DNA of 64,000 nucleotides from G963704535 sp963704535 (GTDB taxonomy: Bacteria; Chloroflexota; Chloroflexia; Chloroflexales; Roseiflexaceae), in contig OY969916.1 of assembly GCA_963704535.1 (NCBI GenBank), forward strand, positions 4,526,001 to 4,590,000, given 5' to 3'. This document shows, one piece after another, positions 44,911 through 54,890 of this stretch; position 1 is the stretch's first letter; each line of letters begins with the position of its first letter. The notes beneath the pieces were generated by a model. That model was not told where the DNA came from. It worked only from the letters and a program-made list of their open reading frames with translations, and searched no databases. The position numbers and the translations under genes were made by a program.

Positions 44911-46300
44911 TCAGGGGCCAAACTCAAAATCGTCGACGTAGATGATAGCGTTGAGGCTGCTGATGACCATCCGCACCTGGGCGCTCGCAGTCCCAGATGG
45001 CGCCAGCTCGCTATAGGTCGCCTGTGTCCAACCGCCTGTCGGGGCTGTGTAGGTCTTGACGGTCTTGGTGCTGATGGTAGTGCCGCCGGAGTCCTGCCAC
45101 CTGATCTGGAGCTTGAGCGAGAACGTGTCGGCAGTGGCTGGGATGTGTACCCAGCCAGAGAAGGTATACGCGCTGCCTGCGGCCAGGCCGGCGACCGTCT
45201 GAGAGATCGTGTAGCCCGTGTTATCGGTCGCGAAATGCCGCCCGGCATAGGCGCCGCTACGAACGATTGCGCTACTGTGGGAGAAGTGGCTGTTTGCGCT
45301 CCAGCTATCGGGCTTGCCATCGCCGTTCACGTCGCTCTCGAAGCCGCCGTTCGAGAGCAAGTTTGCGATCTGTCCAAGCGCAAGCTCATAGATCTTACCG
45401 TCGTTCTCATTCGGGTCCTGCCGGTTATCGACGCCTCGGTCGGTGATATACAGGTTCATCACACCAGGGTTCTGGCTGCCGGGGGCGCGGGTGATATCCG
45501 AGGGTGCAACAGGGTTAAGAAACGATATATCGATCACCCGCACCAGCACACCCGAAGTGGTAACTTCAGCAATATCGGCCTTCTTATCGTTGCTAACAAG
45601 ATAGAGCGTACCCGAGTCAGGGTTGAACTCGATGCCCTCAGGGTCTTTGTGGCCTAGAGCAGCGGTGTCGAAGTGCGTCACCTGGTCGTCGCCAGCGGGC
45701 GCAACGCCATTGAATATGCCATCCGGCCCAGGGCCGACCTGGTAGACCTCGGCGCCGGCACCATCGACGATATAGAGGTTGCTAAGCCCATAGGTCAGCC
45801 CCTCCGGATCATTATTGCCAAAGGCAGAGACGCTAAACCAGCTTATAAGGTCGTCGGGTGTGCGGAACTCCCCATCTGGCCCAAGGTCGATCTCATAAAC
45901 CTTCTTCCCCTGCGTATCATCACTAATAAAGAGGTGGTCGTTGCCCGGATTGATCGCGATGTCGATCCCGACTGGCTCACTAGAGAAGGCCAACGTGCTA
46001 TAGGTGTCGACCAACATGCCCCCAGTTGTCGCCTCGAAGACGTTGGCCCCGGCAAAATACCTGTGGCATCTCATCGACCTCGCCGTCGACAACCAGCAGG
46101 GTGTCATGGTCGGACCAGTAGGTGATGCCGGAGGGGTCGGGGCTGGGCGGCGACCACTGGCTGGTGTCGGTTGTCTGCACCAGGGTGGCGCGCAGGCTTC
46201 CGGACCCTTGGGCGGCGGCCGGAGACCCGCCAAGCACAAGGAGCACGCACATTAGTAGGATTGCGGCGGCAAGTTGGTGGCGACTTTTGATGGTAAACAT
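44911..46300 (-). pseudogene. Secreted beta-propeller (SdiA-regulated/phytase-like) protein with C-terminal carbohydrate-binding domain, frameshifted
   Basis: The ATG at 46300 follows GGAGG and starts a signal peptide (LAAAILLMCVLLVLGG, cut near AAAQG). The N-terminal frame breaks after VDEMPQ, where one extra G (about 46060) separates it from YFAGANVFEATTGG in the next frame. The rest is a beta-propeller with repeated DPEGL/DPEGIEF motifs and a calcium-like DVNGDGKPDSW, then a CBM4/9-like domain ending VDDFEFGP. It is probably extracellular. Apart from this shift the gene is intact. Confidence 0.7.
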
Positions 46301-46733
46301 GGCAGACCTCCAAACGAATATGCGCCCCTCTACTGAGAGTACTGGGCTCCGGGCGGCAAACAAGCCGGCACCAGCGGCAAAGAGATTGGCACGCAGTGCT
46401 GAATGGCCAGCGCTGCGCGAGCGCAGCCTGATAGCCGATCGCGTGCGCCCGCCAGCGGCTGTGGCACTGGTAAGGCACCAGCTCGCGGCGAGCCTGGTGC
46501 CCCAGCCGGCCTAGCACTTCGCCCGGCATAGGCGATTCCAGCGCCGACAGCACGCCTGTCACCAGGCCGGGCGTGATAAAGCCGGTGTGCTCGGTCAGCG
46601 CGCCGGCGACCTGCTCGGGTGTGGCCTGGCTAGCAGGTACACAAACTCGGCGCGGTCGACCAGCAGGTCAAGATCGGTCGCGCTGCTCATAGCCGAAGGA
46701 ATTGGAGCGCCGGTATTCCAGGCCGGCGATGAC
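46301..46733. other. Probable decayed small gene
   Basis: On the minus strand a frame starting near 46690 (MSSATDLDLLVDRAEFVYLLA) shifts once into a second frame (TPEQVAGALTEHTGFITPGLVTGVLSALE) that continues to about 46330. The sequence looks coding, but I recognise no family and the frame is broken. Confidence 0.3.
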
Positions 46734-47570
46734 CTAACCACCGCCGCTACAGTCAATATACCTGTCGAAGCTGTCCACCCGGATCAGCGACAGAACCTCT
46801 TCCAAGTACGTCGGACGCTCAAGCAGGATATATTCCAGCAACTCGCACCCATCCTCAAAGATCCGGGGCGTGCAGTAGCGGCTTGAAAGAAACGCAAAGT
46901 ACGCGCCTGGCTCGATTGGCAAGCTGCGCGCGAGCAGGCTGGTGCTATCGAACGGGCTGAAGGTCTTGAAGCGCTTGACTCGAAAGGAGCCAGCCGGCAG
47001 CACTGTGTGACCCAAAAACATCATCAGAGCCAATCGGTGGCAGCCATCCGCCAGGAAGTAGCGCCCCGAGACGAGCTTGCCGGTCGGTGGCCCGCGCCGA
47101 TCCGTCGTTGGCGGCAGCAGCCGGGCTGCCGTCTTCAGAGTGAGCGGCGCGCTGCTGTCAAAACCGCGCGCCGCCACGCTCTCGTACAGAGCAGCCGACC
47201 GGCGCACCCGCTCCGCGAAGCTTGCCTCGGTCGCGGCCGGGTCGCCGCGCAGGTATGCCCGGCAGCGGATCAGCTCGGATGTCGTGAACCAGGTGTGATA
47301 CGGGCTCTGCCGCGCCAGCGCCAAGAAGGCCGCCGGGTCGCGGCGAAACAGCTCGCGGCGCTCGGTGTAGAACGCAAAAAAGTCGCGCCGCACGATTACA
47401 TCGTAGCGCAGCGGGCAGACAAGTCTGGAGATCTCAACCCCAGCCCCAAGCTCTGGGGCCTCGGCCCAGTTCCAGTAGTTGCCCAGGTGCGTGACCCGCC
47501 TCAGCCAGTCAAGTCCTGAGCGCAGCCTGCGCCAGTAGCGCAACTCGCGTCCCATGCGCGACAATTCCAT
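46734..47570 (-). CDS. Hypothetical protein with ParB-like nuclease-type motif
   Basis: A 278-residue cytosolic protein. One stretch, VSGRYFLADGCHRLALMMFLG, resembles the D-G-x-H-R motif of ParB/sulfiredoxin-like domains, which bind or hydrolyse nucleotides, but the rest is unfamiliar. It is rich in Arg and aromatic residues. The start is the ATG at 47570 (MELSRMGREL), preceded by AGGAAAACCT, a weak ribosome site. Neighbours give no clear link; an orphan glycosyltransferase-associated role is only a guess. Confidence 0.5.
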   Translation of the reverse strand: MELSRMGRELRYWRRLRSGLDWLRRVTHLGNYWNWAEAPELGAGVEISRLVCPLRYDVIVRRDFFAFYTERRELFRRDPAAFLALARQSPYHTWFTTSELIRCRAYLRGDPAATEASFAERVRRSAALYESVAARGFDSSAPLTLKTAARLLPPTTDRRGPPTGKLVSGRYFLADGCHRLALMMFLGHTVLPAGSFRVKRFKTFSPFDSTSLLARSLPIEPGAYFAFLSSRYCTPRIFEDGCELLEYILLERPTYLEEVLSLIRVDSFDRYIDCSGGG

Positions 47571-47677
47571 AGGTTTTCCTGCTATGCGATGCGCTGCACC
47601 ACGGCCAGATCGCCTTGCCGCTGCATCAGCAGCCGATCCAGCGCAGTTGCCCGCGCCAGTGCTCGCTGAATCGCCCC

Positions 47678-49018
47678 TTACCGCAGGTCTGGTGCCTCCG
47701 TCCGAAGTGCCAGGCGTGCTGTTTCGATCGCAAACCCCTTGACCTGTTCGACGGTGAAGGTTGCGCCTCCCACTTCAACCTGGTCGCCTGGCTGCGGCGG
47801 TCGGCCTAACAGCCCCACGATCAGCCCGCCGACCGTTTCCACGTCCGGCAGTTCGTCGCGATCAGGTAGGCCCAGTGCCACCTGATCGACCAGATCGGCC
47901 AGCAGAAGGTCGCCGCGCACCAGAAGGATACCTGGCTCGACCTCACGAATGGGTGGCTGCTCGCCTACATCGAACTCGTCGCGAATCTCGCCGACCACTT
48001 CTTCAATCAGATCTTCCAGCGTAACTAGACCAGCCGTGCCGCCATACTCGTCGACGACGAGCGCCAGGTGGAGGTGTGTGCGCTTGAAGGACGCCAGCAA
48101 ATGACCGATCGGCATCGCCTCCGGGACGATCGGTATGCGACGCAACAGGGAGCGCAACTCGAACCTGCCTGGCTGGTCAATCTGCTGGCGTACGAAGTCC
48201 TTGATCAGGAGCTGACCAACCACATGATCAATATCGCCATCGTAGACCGGCAGGCGGCTATAGGGCGAGGCGAGGAGCTGAACACGCAGTTCCTCCTCGC
48301 CGATCGTTAGCGGAATCGCGACCATGCGCGGGCGGGGCGTCATCACCTGGCCGACACGCCGCTCGCTGAAGTCGAAGATGTTCTGGACCAGCCGGCGCTC
48401 GTTGTCGCTGAGTAGCCCGCCCGCGTGGCTCTCGGTCACTACCAGCTCCAGCTCCTCCGAGGAGTAGAGCCGGCTATGCGCATCCGACGGTGGAATCCCC
48501 AGCAGCCGCAGCAGGCCATTGCCCAGCGCGTTGAGCAGCAGGACTGCCGGGTAGAAGATGCGCTTGCACAGCGCGATCGGCGCCGCAATCGCTATCGCGG
48601 TGCGTTCGGCATACTGGAGCGCCAGCGTCTTGGGCACCATCTCGCCAACCACGACATGGGCGAAGGTCAACAGCGCAACGGCACCGATCAGGGCGATCGT
48701 GTGTGCGGTGGTTTCGTCCAGGTGCAGCCAGTGTTCGAGCGGACCAAGTAGCCACTCCGCGATGGTATGCTCACCGTACATCCCCAGGCCCAGACTCACG
48801 AGCGTGATGCCGAGTTGCGCCGTCGCAATATAGCGATCGAGCTGCACCGGGCTCTCCAGCGTCTGCTGAATGCCTGTGGCGACGCGGTTGCCCTGCTCCG
48901 CTAGCTGTGCCATTCGGGTTGGCCGCACCCCGATGATCGCGAACTCGGCCGCGACAAAGAGCCCATTCAGCAGCACTAGGACGATGATGATAATGATCGG
49001 GATGACAAACGCACTCAT
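47678..49018 (-). CDS. CorC/HlyC (CNNM-type) transporter protein, third of three
   Basis: A 446-residue DUF21 membrane domain (VLNGLFVAAEFAIIGVRPTRMAQL, QLGITLVSLGLGMYGEHTIA, VVVGEMVPKTLALQY), a CBS pair (about 205-330) and a CorC_HlyC domain (VETVGGLIVGLLGRPPQPGD). The family moves Mg2+ or Co2+ or regulates that movement; haemolysis is an old misnomer. It overlaps the preceding paralogue by four bases (ATGA). The motif VDEYGGTAGLVTLEDLIEEVVGEI is well conserved. Confidence 0.9.
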   Translation of the reverse strand: MSAFVIPIIIIIVLVLLNGLFVAAEFAIIGVRPTRMAQLAEQGNRVATGIQQTLESPVQLDRYIATAQLGITLVSLGLGMYGEHTIAEWLLGPLEHWLHLDETTAHTIALIGAVALLTFAHVVVGEMVPKTLALQYAERTAIAIAAPIALCKRIFYPAVLLLNALGNGLLRLLGIPPSDAHSRLYSSEELELVVTESHAGGLLSDNERRLVQNIFDFSERRVGQVMTPRPRMVAIPLTIGEEELRVQLLASPYSRLPVYDGDIDHVVGQLLIKDFVRQQIDQPGRFELRSLLRRIPIVPEAMPIGHLLASFKRTHLHLALVVDEYGGTAGLVTLEDLIEEVVGEIRDEFDVGEQPPIREVEPGILLVRGDLLLADLVDQVALGLPDRDELPDVETVGGLIVGLLGRPPQPGDQVEVGGATFTVEQVKGFAIETARLALRTEAPDLR

Positions 49019-50373
49019 GGCTGCTCCCCCGCCGCCTCTGGCAGGCGCAGCTCGGCATTTGGTGGTGGCATCAGGCTAACCTCGCGCACGGCCGGACCAT
49101 TCACGGCCTCAACACGCAGTGTCGTCGTTCCCACCACAACCTCATCCCCGACCTGGGGGGCGCGGCCAAGAGACGCAGTCACGAAGCCACCGATCGTATT
49201 GACCGATTCAGCCGATAGCCGTAGGCCGAAGAGTTCGTTGACATCGACGATCAGCACATCGCCGCGCAACCGCACGCGCCCATCGGGGTCGGCCGCGATC
49301 AGCGCCGCCTCGTCGTCGAACTCGTCCTGTAGCTCGCCAAAGATTTCCTCGATCAGGTCCTCGATCGTAATCATTCCAGCCGTGCCGCCATGCTCGTCGA
49401 AGACCATCGCGACGTAGCTCTGTTCCTGACGCAATTTGTTCCAGATCGCCACCGCGCTCTGAGTCTCAGGCACCAGCACCACTGGCCGCAGGATGGAAGC
49501 AACATCATCACGTCCCTCGACGTGCAGGCGGAATAGATCTTTGATATGGACAATACCGGCGATACTATCGATCGTCTCGCGGTAGATTGGGATACGGGTG
49601 TAGGCGGAAGTTGTGGCGAGACGCAGCAGCGCGGGGAGCGGAGTCGTGAGGGGCGCTGCGACCAGTTGCATACGCGGCACCATCACCTGGGCAGCGGTCA
49701 GGTCGCCGACACGGAAAGCGTTCCGCAGCAACTGGCGCTCGTCGGCCTCCAGCATGCCGCCCTTGGCGCTCTCGGCGATCAGCAGCTCGATCTCTTCGGG
49801 CGAGTGGACGTGCATGTGGTGTCCCGCCGGCGGAACCCCCAACGCGCGCAAGATCAACGTCCCGGCGCCGTTGAAGAGCGCGATGACCGGCCGAAAAAGC
49901 GCCATCGACCAGCGCATCGGCACCACCGTGAGCAGCGCCAGCCGCTCTGGATAGCGCAGCGCCAGCGACTTTGGCACCAGCTCGCCCAACACCACGTGGA
50001 AGATGGTGAGCAGGATCAAGACGATGGTTGCCGCCAGCGACTGAGCCGCCGCCTGCTGCATCCCAGCGAAGCGGCTGAATAGCGGCGCCAGCGCACCGGC
50101 GATCACCGATTGCCCATAGAAGCCGAGCACCAGGCTTGAAACGGTGATGCCGACCTGGCACGCCGCGATATAGGTATCGAGGCGTTCAGGGGCGGCCAGG
50201 ATCGGCTCAAGCGTGCTAGCGAGCCGGTTGCCCTCGATTGCCTGCCGGCTAATGCGCTGGCGGCGGGCGCTCACGGCGGCGAACTCAGCGGCGACATACA
50301 GCGCCGTCAAGCCAATCATCGCAGTGGTGATTGCGAGAATGATCAGGGCCGAGCCCATAGCCTCCTGCTCCAC
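49015..50373 (-). CDS. CorC/HlyC (CNNM-type) transporter protein, second of three
   Basis: A 452-residue paralogue with DUF21 (LYVAAEFAAVSARRQRISRQA, QVGITVSSLVLGFYGQSVIA), CBS pair and CorC_HlyC domains (VNTIGGFVTASLGRAPQVGD). The characteristic FDEHGGTAGMITIEDLIEEIFGEL is present. It begins at 50373, sharing a base with the stop of the upstream paralogue. Three adjacent divergent copies suggest a hetero-oligomeric transporter or distinct ion specificities. Confidence 0.9.
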   Translation of the reverse strand: MEQEAMGSALIILAITTAMIGLTALYVAAEFAAVSARRQRISRQAIEGNRLASTLEPILAAPERLDTYIAACQVGITVSSLVLGFYGQSVIAGALAPLFSRFAGMQQAAAQSLAATIVLILLTIFHVVLGELVPKSLALRYPERLALLTVVPMRWSMALFRPVIALFNGAGTLILRALGVPPAGHHMHVHSPEEIELLIAESAKGGMLEADERQLLRNAFRVGDLTAAQVMVPRMQLVAAPLTTPLPALLRLATTSAYTRIPIYRETIDSIAGIVHIKDLFRLHVEGRDDVASILRPVVLVPETQSAVAIWNKLRQEQSYVAMVFDEHGGTAGMITIEDLIEEIFGELQDEFDDEAALIAADPDGRVRLRGDVLIVDVNELFGLRLSAESVNTIGGFVTASLGRAPQVGDEVVVGTTTLRVEAVNGPAVREVSLMPPPNAELRLPEAAGEQP

Positions 50374-51687
50374 TAGATCCGTCGAACCTTGATCCGTTTG
50401 ATACGCGGTCCTTGCATCTCAAGTACCGTGAGATGCACCCCCTGATGCAACACGCTATCGCCCACATCGGGCAGCCTGCCAAGATGTGTCAGCACGAAGC
50501 CGGCCACCGTCTCGTAATCGCCTGAGGGCAAATCCAGGTGCAGCTCCGCGTTGGCATCGGCCACACGCACCTGGCCTTCCACAATGCTCGTCCGCTCGTC
50601 GATCGTCTGCATCTCGTGTGGATCAGCTTCGCCTTCGTCGGTCAGGTCACCGATGATCTCCTCCACCAGATCCTCCATCGTCACAATACCGTCCATGCCA
50701 CCGTACTCATCGACCAGAATCGCCATACGGATCTGTTTGGTGCGCATCTCTTGGAGCAGGTCACCGATCCGTTTGCTGGCCGGAGTGAAAAAGGCAGGAC
50801 GGACCAACGGGGCAATCGGCGCATCACGATCGATAGGCCCGTTGTGCTGCACTACAAAGAGATCTTTGGCCGAAATGATCCCCTGCACATCGTCGACGCC
50901 GTGCGGCCCGATGACCGGAAAGCGGGTATGACCAGTTTCGGCCAGCAGCCTGACAAACGTCCCGATCGAGGCGTCGTGATCGATCGTCACAACTTCGGTG
51001 CGCGCTCGCATGGCTTGGTAGGCGGGTCGTTCGGCAAACGCGAAGACGTTGATCAGCATCTCCTGCTCCTCGGCGTCGAGCACGCCGGCCTCCCCGCTCT
51101 GCTTGACCAAAAGTCGTAGTTCGGCGGATGAGTGGACTGTCGCGTGTTCGCCGGCTGGTCGGAGCCCGAAGGCGCGCACCACCATGTTGCCGGCGCCATT
51201 CATCACTGCAATGAACGGCCAGAAGATCTTTAGAAACAGCGCTGTCGGCCGGATCACCCACAGCGCCGTGCTCTCTGGGCGCTGGAGCGCAATCGACTTG
51301 GGCGCCAGCTCGCCCAGCACGATGTGCAGGGAGGTGATGATCAGAAATGCGATCGACACCGCAATCGTGTGGGCCGTGGTTGTGGCCAGGTCATGGGGTA
51401 AAAAACCGAGGGCCGGCTCGATCAGATGCGCCAGCACCGGCTCGCCGATCCAACCCAGTGCCAGGCTGGCCATAGTGATGCCGAGCTGAGTCGCGGCGAT
51501 GTAGGGGTCGAGTTGCTGCAATGCCTGTTGGACCACTGCCGCGCCGCGATGCCTCGCCGCCACCAGCTCGTCAATGCGCGTCCGGCGTATGCTGACCAGT
51601 GAGAACTCGGTCGCGACAAAAAATCCGTTGAGAAACACCAGTACCACAACCGCCAACAAGCCAAGGCCCAGTCTCGAATAGGTCCAT
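50373..51687 (-). CDS. CorC/HlyC (CNNM-type) transporter protein, first of three (N-terminal frameshift)
   Basis: DUF21, CBS pair and CorC_HlyC domains as in its neighbours (FLNGFFVATEFSLVSIRRTRI, VDEYGGMDGIVTMEDLVEEIIG, VAGFVLTHLGRLPDVGD). The main frame opens only with a TTG at 51659. The likely true start is the ATG at 51687 (MDLFETG), one base out of frame; dropping one G from the GGG at about 51665 gives MDLFETGLGLLAVVV, a normal N-terminus. It follows the APH-like gene by 34 bases. Confidence 0.85.
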
Positions 51688-51721
51688 CTTCGTCTGTCGG
51701 CTCCTCACTTGCCTATGCCAC

Positions 51722-53200
51722 TCACTTCAGACCGGCGATTTCCTGCTCAAGCACCGCCAACGCGCCGGCAATTCGCTTGGGCTTAAACTTTTGCCAGCTC
51801 CGCAGCACCCGGCGCAGTACGCTGATGATTCGATACAATGACAAGCGGGCGTGAAGCTGCTCAGAATCGCCGGCTCGGTCACCGAGCTCAGTCCGGTAGG
51901 CGCGCAGAAACCGTGTTGTCAGATCATCCAAGAGCGCGCTGGCCGCCTCCGGCGCGATCTTGAACTTCTGGCCGGCGAACCGCAGGTAGGTCAAGAACTG
52001 CGCCAGATCGAGTGCCGGCTCGGCCTGGCAGATCGAATCGAAGTCAATCAGCCCACAGGCTGTGCCGTCGAAGAGGAACTGGCCGTGGGTGAAATCGCCG
52101 TGGTTGAAGCACAACGGGAAGGGCTTGGACTGTTGGGCAAAGTGCGCCAGGTGCTCCAACCAGCGATGGAGTTGGGCGCCCAGGTCAGGCGAAAATCGCT
52201 GGACTGGCTCTAGTTCCTGGCCAAGCCCCGCCAGTTCGTCGTCAAGCGTGCGCCGCGGCCCCAGGACCAGCCCTGACGTGTGCATGGCAGCGGCAACCTG
52301 GGCGCAGACCTCGATCATCTCCTCCAGCGTCAGCGGCCCGCTCTCGACCGGCTTTCCGCCCAGCGTGGCCTTGAGTAGATCCGCAATCGGTGCTGTGCCC
52401 GGCAGCGCCTCCAGCAGCGAAAGGTGCAGGTCCGGGAGCCAGGCGAACACACGGGGCACGCGCACCTGGCGTCCTGTGGCACGCTGTGCGAGCCGCGCCG
52501 AGAGCGCCGTAGTCACATCGCCGGCCAGCGCCCCACTACTATCGGCAGTCAGCTTGCCGTAGACCAGGTGGGGGGCGCTGTCACTGTCCTTGGGCCACCC
52601 AATGTGATAGCGCAGCGTCGAGCGGTAGCGCCGCCCGTAGTCGACCAGCTCAACCCGGCACTCCTCAATCGCGCGCCTTGGCCCAACGGCGTCGGCCAGA
52701 ACGTCTTCCAAGATGCTGGCTAGGAGGTGGCGATCGGTTGCCTGGGCCAGCGTCGGCAGCTCGGCGTCGATCGGGAAAGCGGCCACGGCCATATGCAGCC
52801 CTTCGATCTCGGCGATCGGCGAGCCAAATGGGGCGACCTCCTCGCGACCGGCCATCAGGCCAACGAACGGGACCAGGCGCTCGCGTATATAAGTGGAGCA
52901 TGCATCCTGATCCGCGAACAGGCGCCCGCTGACGAGGAGTTCATGTGTTTGCTCACTCGCAGAGTCGTAGATCGTAAGCAGGTAGCGCAGGACGATGCCT
53001 CCATCCAGCAGGTAGGTCGCCTGGTCGAGCTCGCAGTGCTGAATCGTGGAGCTGAGATGTGCGTGATCAAACAGGGCCTGCTGCAAGTGTCTCCGCATAA
53101 CCGCTTCATCGAATGCGCCTGCGAGGCCCGGCAGTTCCTGGTGGAGCATCAGGCTGCTGATTGCGTCGATCTGGGAAGGTACGAGTTTGTTCGGTGTCAT
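51722..53200 (-). CDS. Aminoglycoside-phosphotransferase-like kinase (APH family)
   Basis: A 492-residue protein. The N-terminal 200 residues are unfamiliar; the C-terminal half is an APH/choline-kinase fold with the catalytic loop CFNHGDFTHGQFLFDG and the DFG-equivalent GLIDFDSICQAEPALDLAQFL. Substrates of this family range from aminoglycosides to sugars and lipids; no resistance role should be assumed. The ATG at 53200 begins MTPNKLVPSQ. It lies 28 bases from the small membrane protein at 53229 and upstream of the CorC trio, so all five are probably one operon. Confidence 0.75.
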   Translation of the reverse strand: MTPNKLVPSQIDAISSLMLHQELPGLAGAFDEAVMRRHLQQALFDHAHLSSTIQHCELDQATYLLDGGIVLRYLLTIYDSASEQTHELLVSGRLFADQDACSTYIRERLVPFVGLMAGREEVAPFGSPIAEIEGLHMAVAAFPIDAELPTLAQATDRHLLASILEDVLADAVGPRRAIEECRVELVDYGRRYRSTLRYHIGWPKDSDSAPHLVYGKLTADSSGALAGDVTTALSARLAQRATGRQVRVPRVFAWLPDLHLSLLEALPGTAPIADLLKATLGGKPVESGPLTLEEMIEVCAQVAAAMHTSGLVLGPRRTLDDELAGLGQELEPVQRFSPDLGAQLHRWLEHLAHFAQQSKPFPLCFNHGDFTHGQFLFDGTACGLIDFDSICQAEPALDLAQFLTYLRFAGQKFKIAPEAASALLDDLTTRFLRAYRTELGDRAGDSEQLHARLSLYRIISVLRRVLRSWQKFKPKRIAGALAVLEQEIAGLK

Positions 53201-53228
53201 AGAGAGTGCTCCTTACGCACAGCAGCGA

Positions 53229-53618
53229 TTATGCTTGCCAGCGCTGTCGTTCCCGCACCAGCTCGATCGCTCGCAAGAGCACGAGCGTGTGCTGATGGTG
53301 GGTGCGAATGGCGCTGATCAGCGTGTCCTGCCATAGCTGCACCAGATCCGCCTGATCGTAGTCCCCCTGCTCGATCGCCCGGACGAGCATATCGACGTGG
53401 TACTGCTCCCGATCGAACCAGCCGACCAGGACAGCGATAAGCATGGTGATGCCGCTGAGCGTAGCGAACACGCCGATGGCATCCTCGACGTCCAGATCAC
53501 TGGAGACGAAGACCAGCCCCAGCCCGATTAGCACCATTGCACAGCGTGTGATGCGAGACCGACGGCGATCGATCACCGTCTGGAGCTGTTGTTGCACCGT
53601 CTGGGAACGATCGTGCAT
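53229..53618 (-). CDS. Small two-helix membrane protein
   Basis: A 129-residue protein starting MHDRSQTVQQQLQ at 53618 with GGGAG upstream. Two membrane segments (CAMVLIGLGLVFVSS and IGVFATLSGITMLIAVLVGWF) are followed by a soluble helical tail (YDQADLVQLWQDTLISAIR). No family is recognised. It is the first gene of the APH-CorC operon. Confidence 0.6.
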   Translation of the reverse strand: MHDRSQTVQQQLQTVIDRRRSRITRCAMVLIGLGLVFVSSDLDVEDAIGVFATLSGITMLIAVLVGWFDREQYHVDMLVRAIEQGDYDQADLVQLWQDTLISAIRTHHQHTLVLLRAIELVRERQRWQA

Positions 53619-53773
53619 ACACCCGGCTCCCTGTTTCCTTCGTATGCCGAACTTGCCCCGTGCGGAGGGTAGCTCGACTGCCGGTGGCAAGGGTGCATCA
53701 TCCACAGACCCTGCTACGACCGAAACGAGGCATATGTTCGTACTGGATGCGCATCACTCTACCAAACAAACCT

Positions 53774-53828
53774 GACGCCAGGATAAAGCACAGTTGACAG
53801 GAGGCTGACGGAGGCATGTGCTATACTG
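53774..53828 (+). promoter_or_regulatory. TGAC-type phased operator and promoter of the solo response regulator
   Basis: TGAC occurs at 53774, 53796 and 53807, spaced 22 and 11 bp, and a -10 TATACT lies at 53823-53828. The same layout recurs at 55836-55891. Repeats on one helix face in front of an OmpR-type regulator gene suggest autoregulation. Confidence 0.55.
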
Positions 53829-53846
53829 CACGCCGAGGAGGCGCCT

Positions 53847-54545
53847 GTGACGACGATTCTGGTAGTCGATGATGATCCACACATTCGCAGCGTGGTCAGC
53901 CGGGGGCTGCGCTTCGAGGGGTATGATGTGCAGCTTGCCGCCGATGGCGCTGAGGCGCTACGGCTCGCTCGCAGCGTACCGCCCGACCTGGTGATCCTCG
54001 ACGTGATGCTGCCGGGGATGGACGGGCTGGAGGTCTGCCGGCGGCTGCGCCGGGGCACCAGCGTGCCGATCCTGATGCTGACCGCGCGCGACGCGGTACT
54101 CGACCGCATCGCCGGCCTCGACAGCGGCGCCGACGACTACCTGGTCAAGCCATTCGACTTTGACGAGTTGCTGGCGCGCATCCGGGCGGTGTTTCGCCGC
54201 ACCCAGCCGCAGACCGAGGAAGTGCTGGTGTTTGCCGACCTGCACCTGGATACCGGTACACGCGAGGCGCAGCGTAGAAGTCGTCAGATTGACCTGACCA
54301 CCCGTGAGTATGAACTGCTACTGCTGTTCTTGCAGCATCCGCGCCAGGTGCTGACACGTGAGCAAATCCTTCAGCACATCTGGGGCGATGCCGAGGTCGA
54401 CAGCAACGCGATCGAGGTCCATATCGCGCGGCTGCGGGACAAACTGGAGGCCGGCGATGAGGAGCGGCTGCTCCAGACAATTCGCGGCGCCGGGTATGCG
54501 CTGCGTGAGGACGAGCGGCTGCGGACGACGGCTCCCGATGAGTAG
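53847..54545 (+). CDS. OmpR-family response regulator without an adjacent kinase
   Basis: A 232-residue regulator with a receiver domain (acidic pocket in VVDDDPHIR, phospho-acceptor in LVILDVMLPGMDG, K in YLVKPFDFDE) and a winged-helix domain (DLTTREYELLLLFLQHPRQVLTREQILQHIWG ... IRGAGYALRED). The start is GTG at 53847. No kinase gene adjoins it. Phased TGAC repeats lie directly upstream, so autoregulation is likely. The partner kinase must be elsewhere, or the fused kinase at 20130 may cross-talk with it. Confidence 0.9.
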   Translation: MTTILVVDDDPHIRSVVSRGLRFEGYDVQLAADGAEALRLARSVPPDLVILDVMLPGMDGLEVCRRLRRGTSVPILMLTARDAVLDRIAGLDSGADDYLVKPFDFDELLARIRAVFRRTQPQTEEVLVFADLHLDTGTREAQRRSRQIDLTTREYELLLLFLQHPRQVLTREQILQHIWGDAEVDSNAIEVHIARLRDKLEAGDEERLLQTIRGAGYALREDERLRTTAPDE

Positions 54546-54602
54546 GCATGGGTGGACGGCTGGCCGCAGTCATCCCTCGTACTCCAAAGCCCACCGCTCC
54601 AT

Positions 54603-54836
54603 TCAGCGCAAAGCTGCGGCTCCCAAGACCATCGTCTCATTGAACAGCATGATGTAGCCACAGATGCGACACGCAACCGCAAGCAGTGGGACGGCAAAAT
54701 CGGGGATGCGTACCTGTTCAATCCCAAATCCTGCTGCGGGTGCTCCACACAACGGGCAGCCCTGTTCCATCAGCCGTGGGACGTACTGGCTCACCCATTG
54801 CACAATCCGTTGGCGCTGCTCCCCACTATACGACAT
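54603..54836 (-). CDS. Small zinc-ribbon-like protein
   Basis: A 77-residue protein starting MSYSGEQRQ at 54836, with GAGGAG upstream. Two Cys pairs, GCPLCGAP and ACRICGYI, are spaced as in a zinc ribbon, with a hydrophobic stretch between them. Function unknown. It lies 54 bases downstream of the recombinase gene at 54891 in the same direction. Confidence 0.6.
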   Translation of the reverse strand: MSYSGEQRQRIVQWVSQYVPRLMEQGCPLCGAPAAGFGIEQVRIPDFAVPLLAVACRICGYIMLFNETMVLGAAALR

Positions 54837-54890
54837 TGCTCTTCTCCTCACAGTTGTACACCGAATTAGAACCATCGCGGTGATCAGAAC

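Noticed and set aside
51722..53200. Antibiotic resistance (aminoglycoside phosphotransferase)
   Set aside because: The fold is APH-like but the N-terminal domain and genomic context do not match known resistance enzymes.
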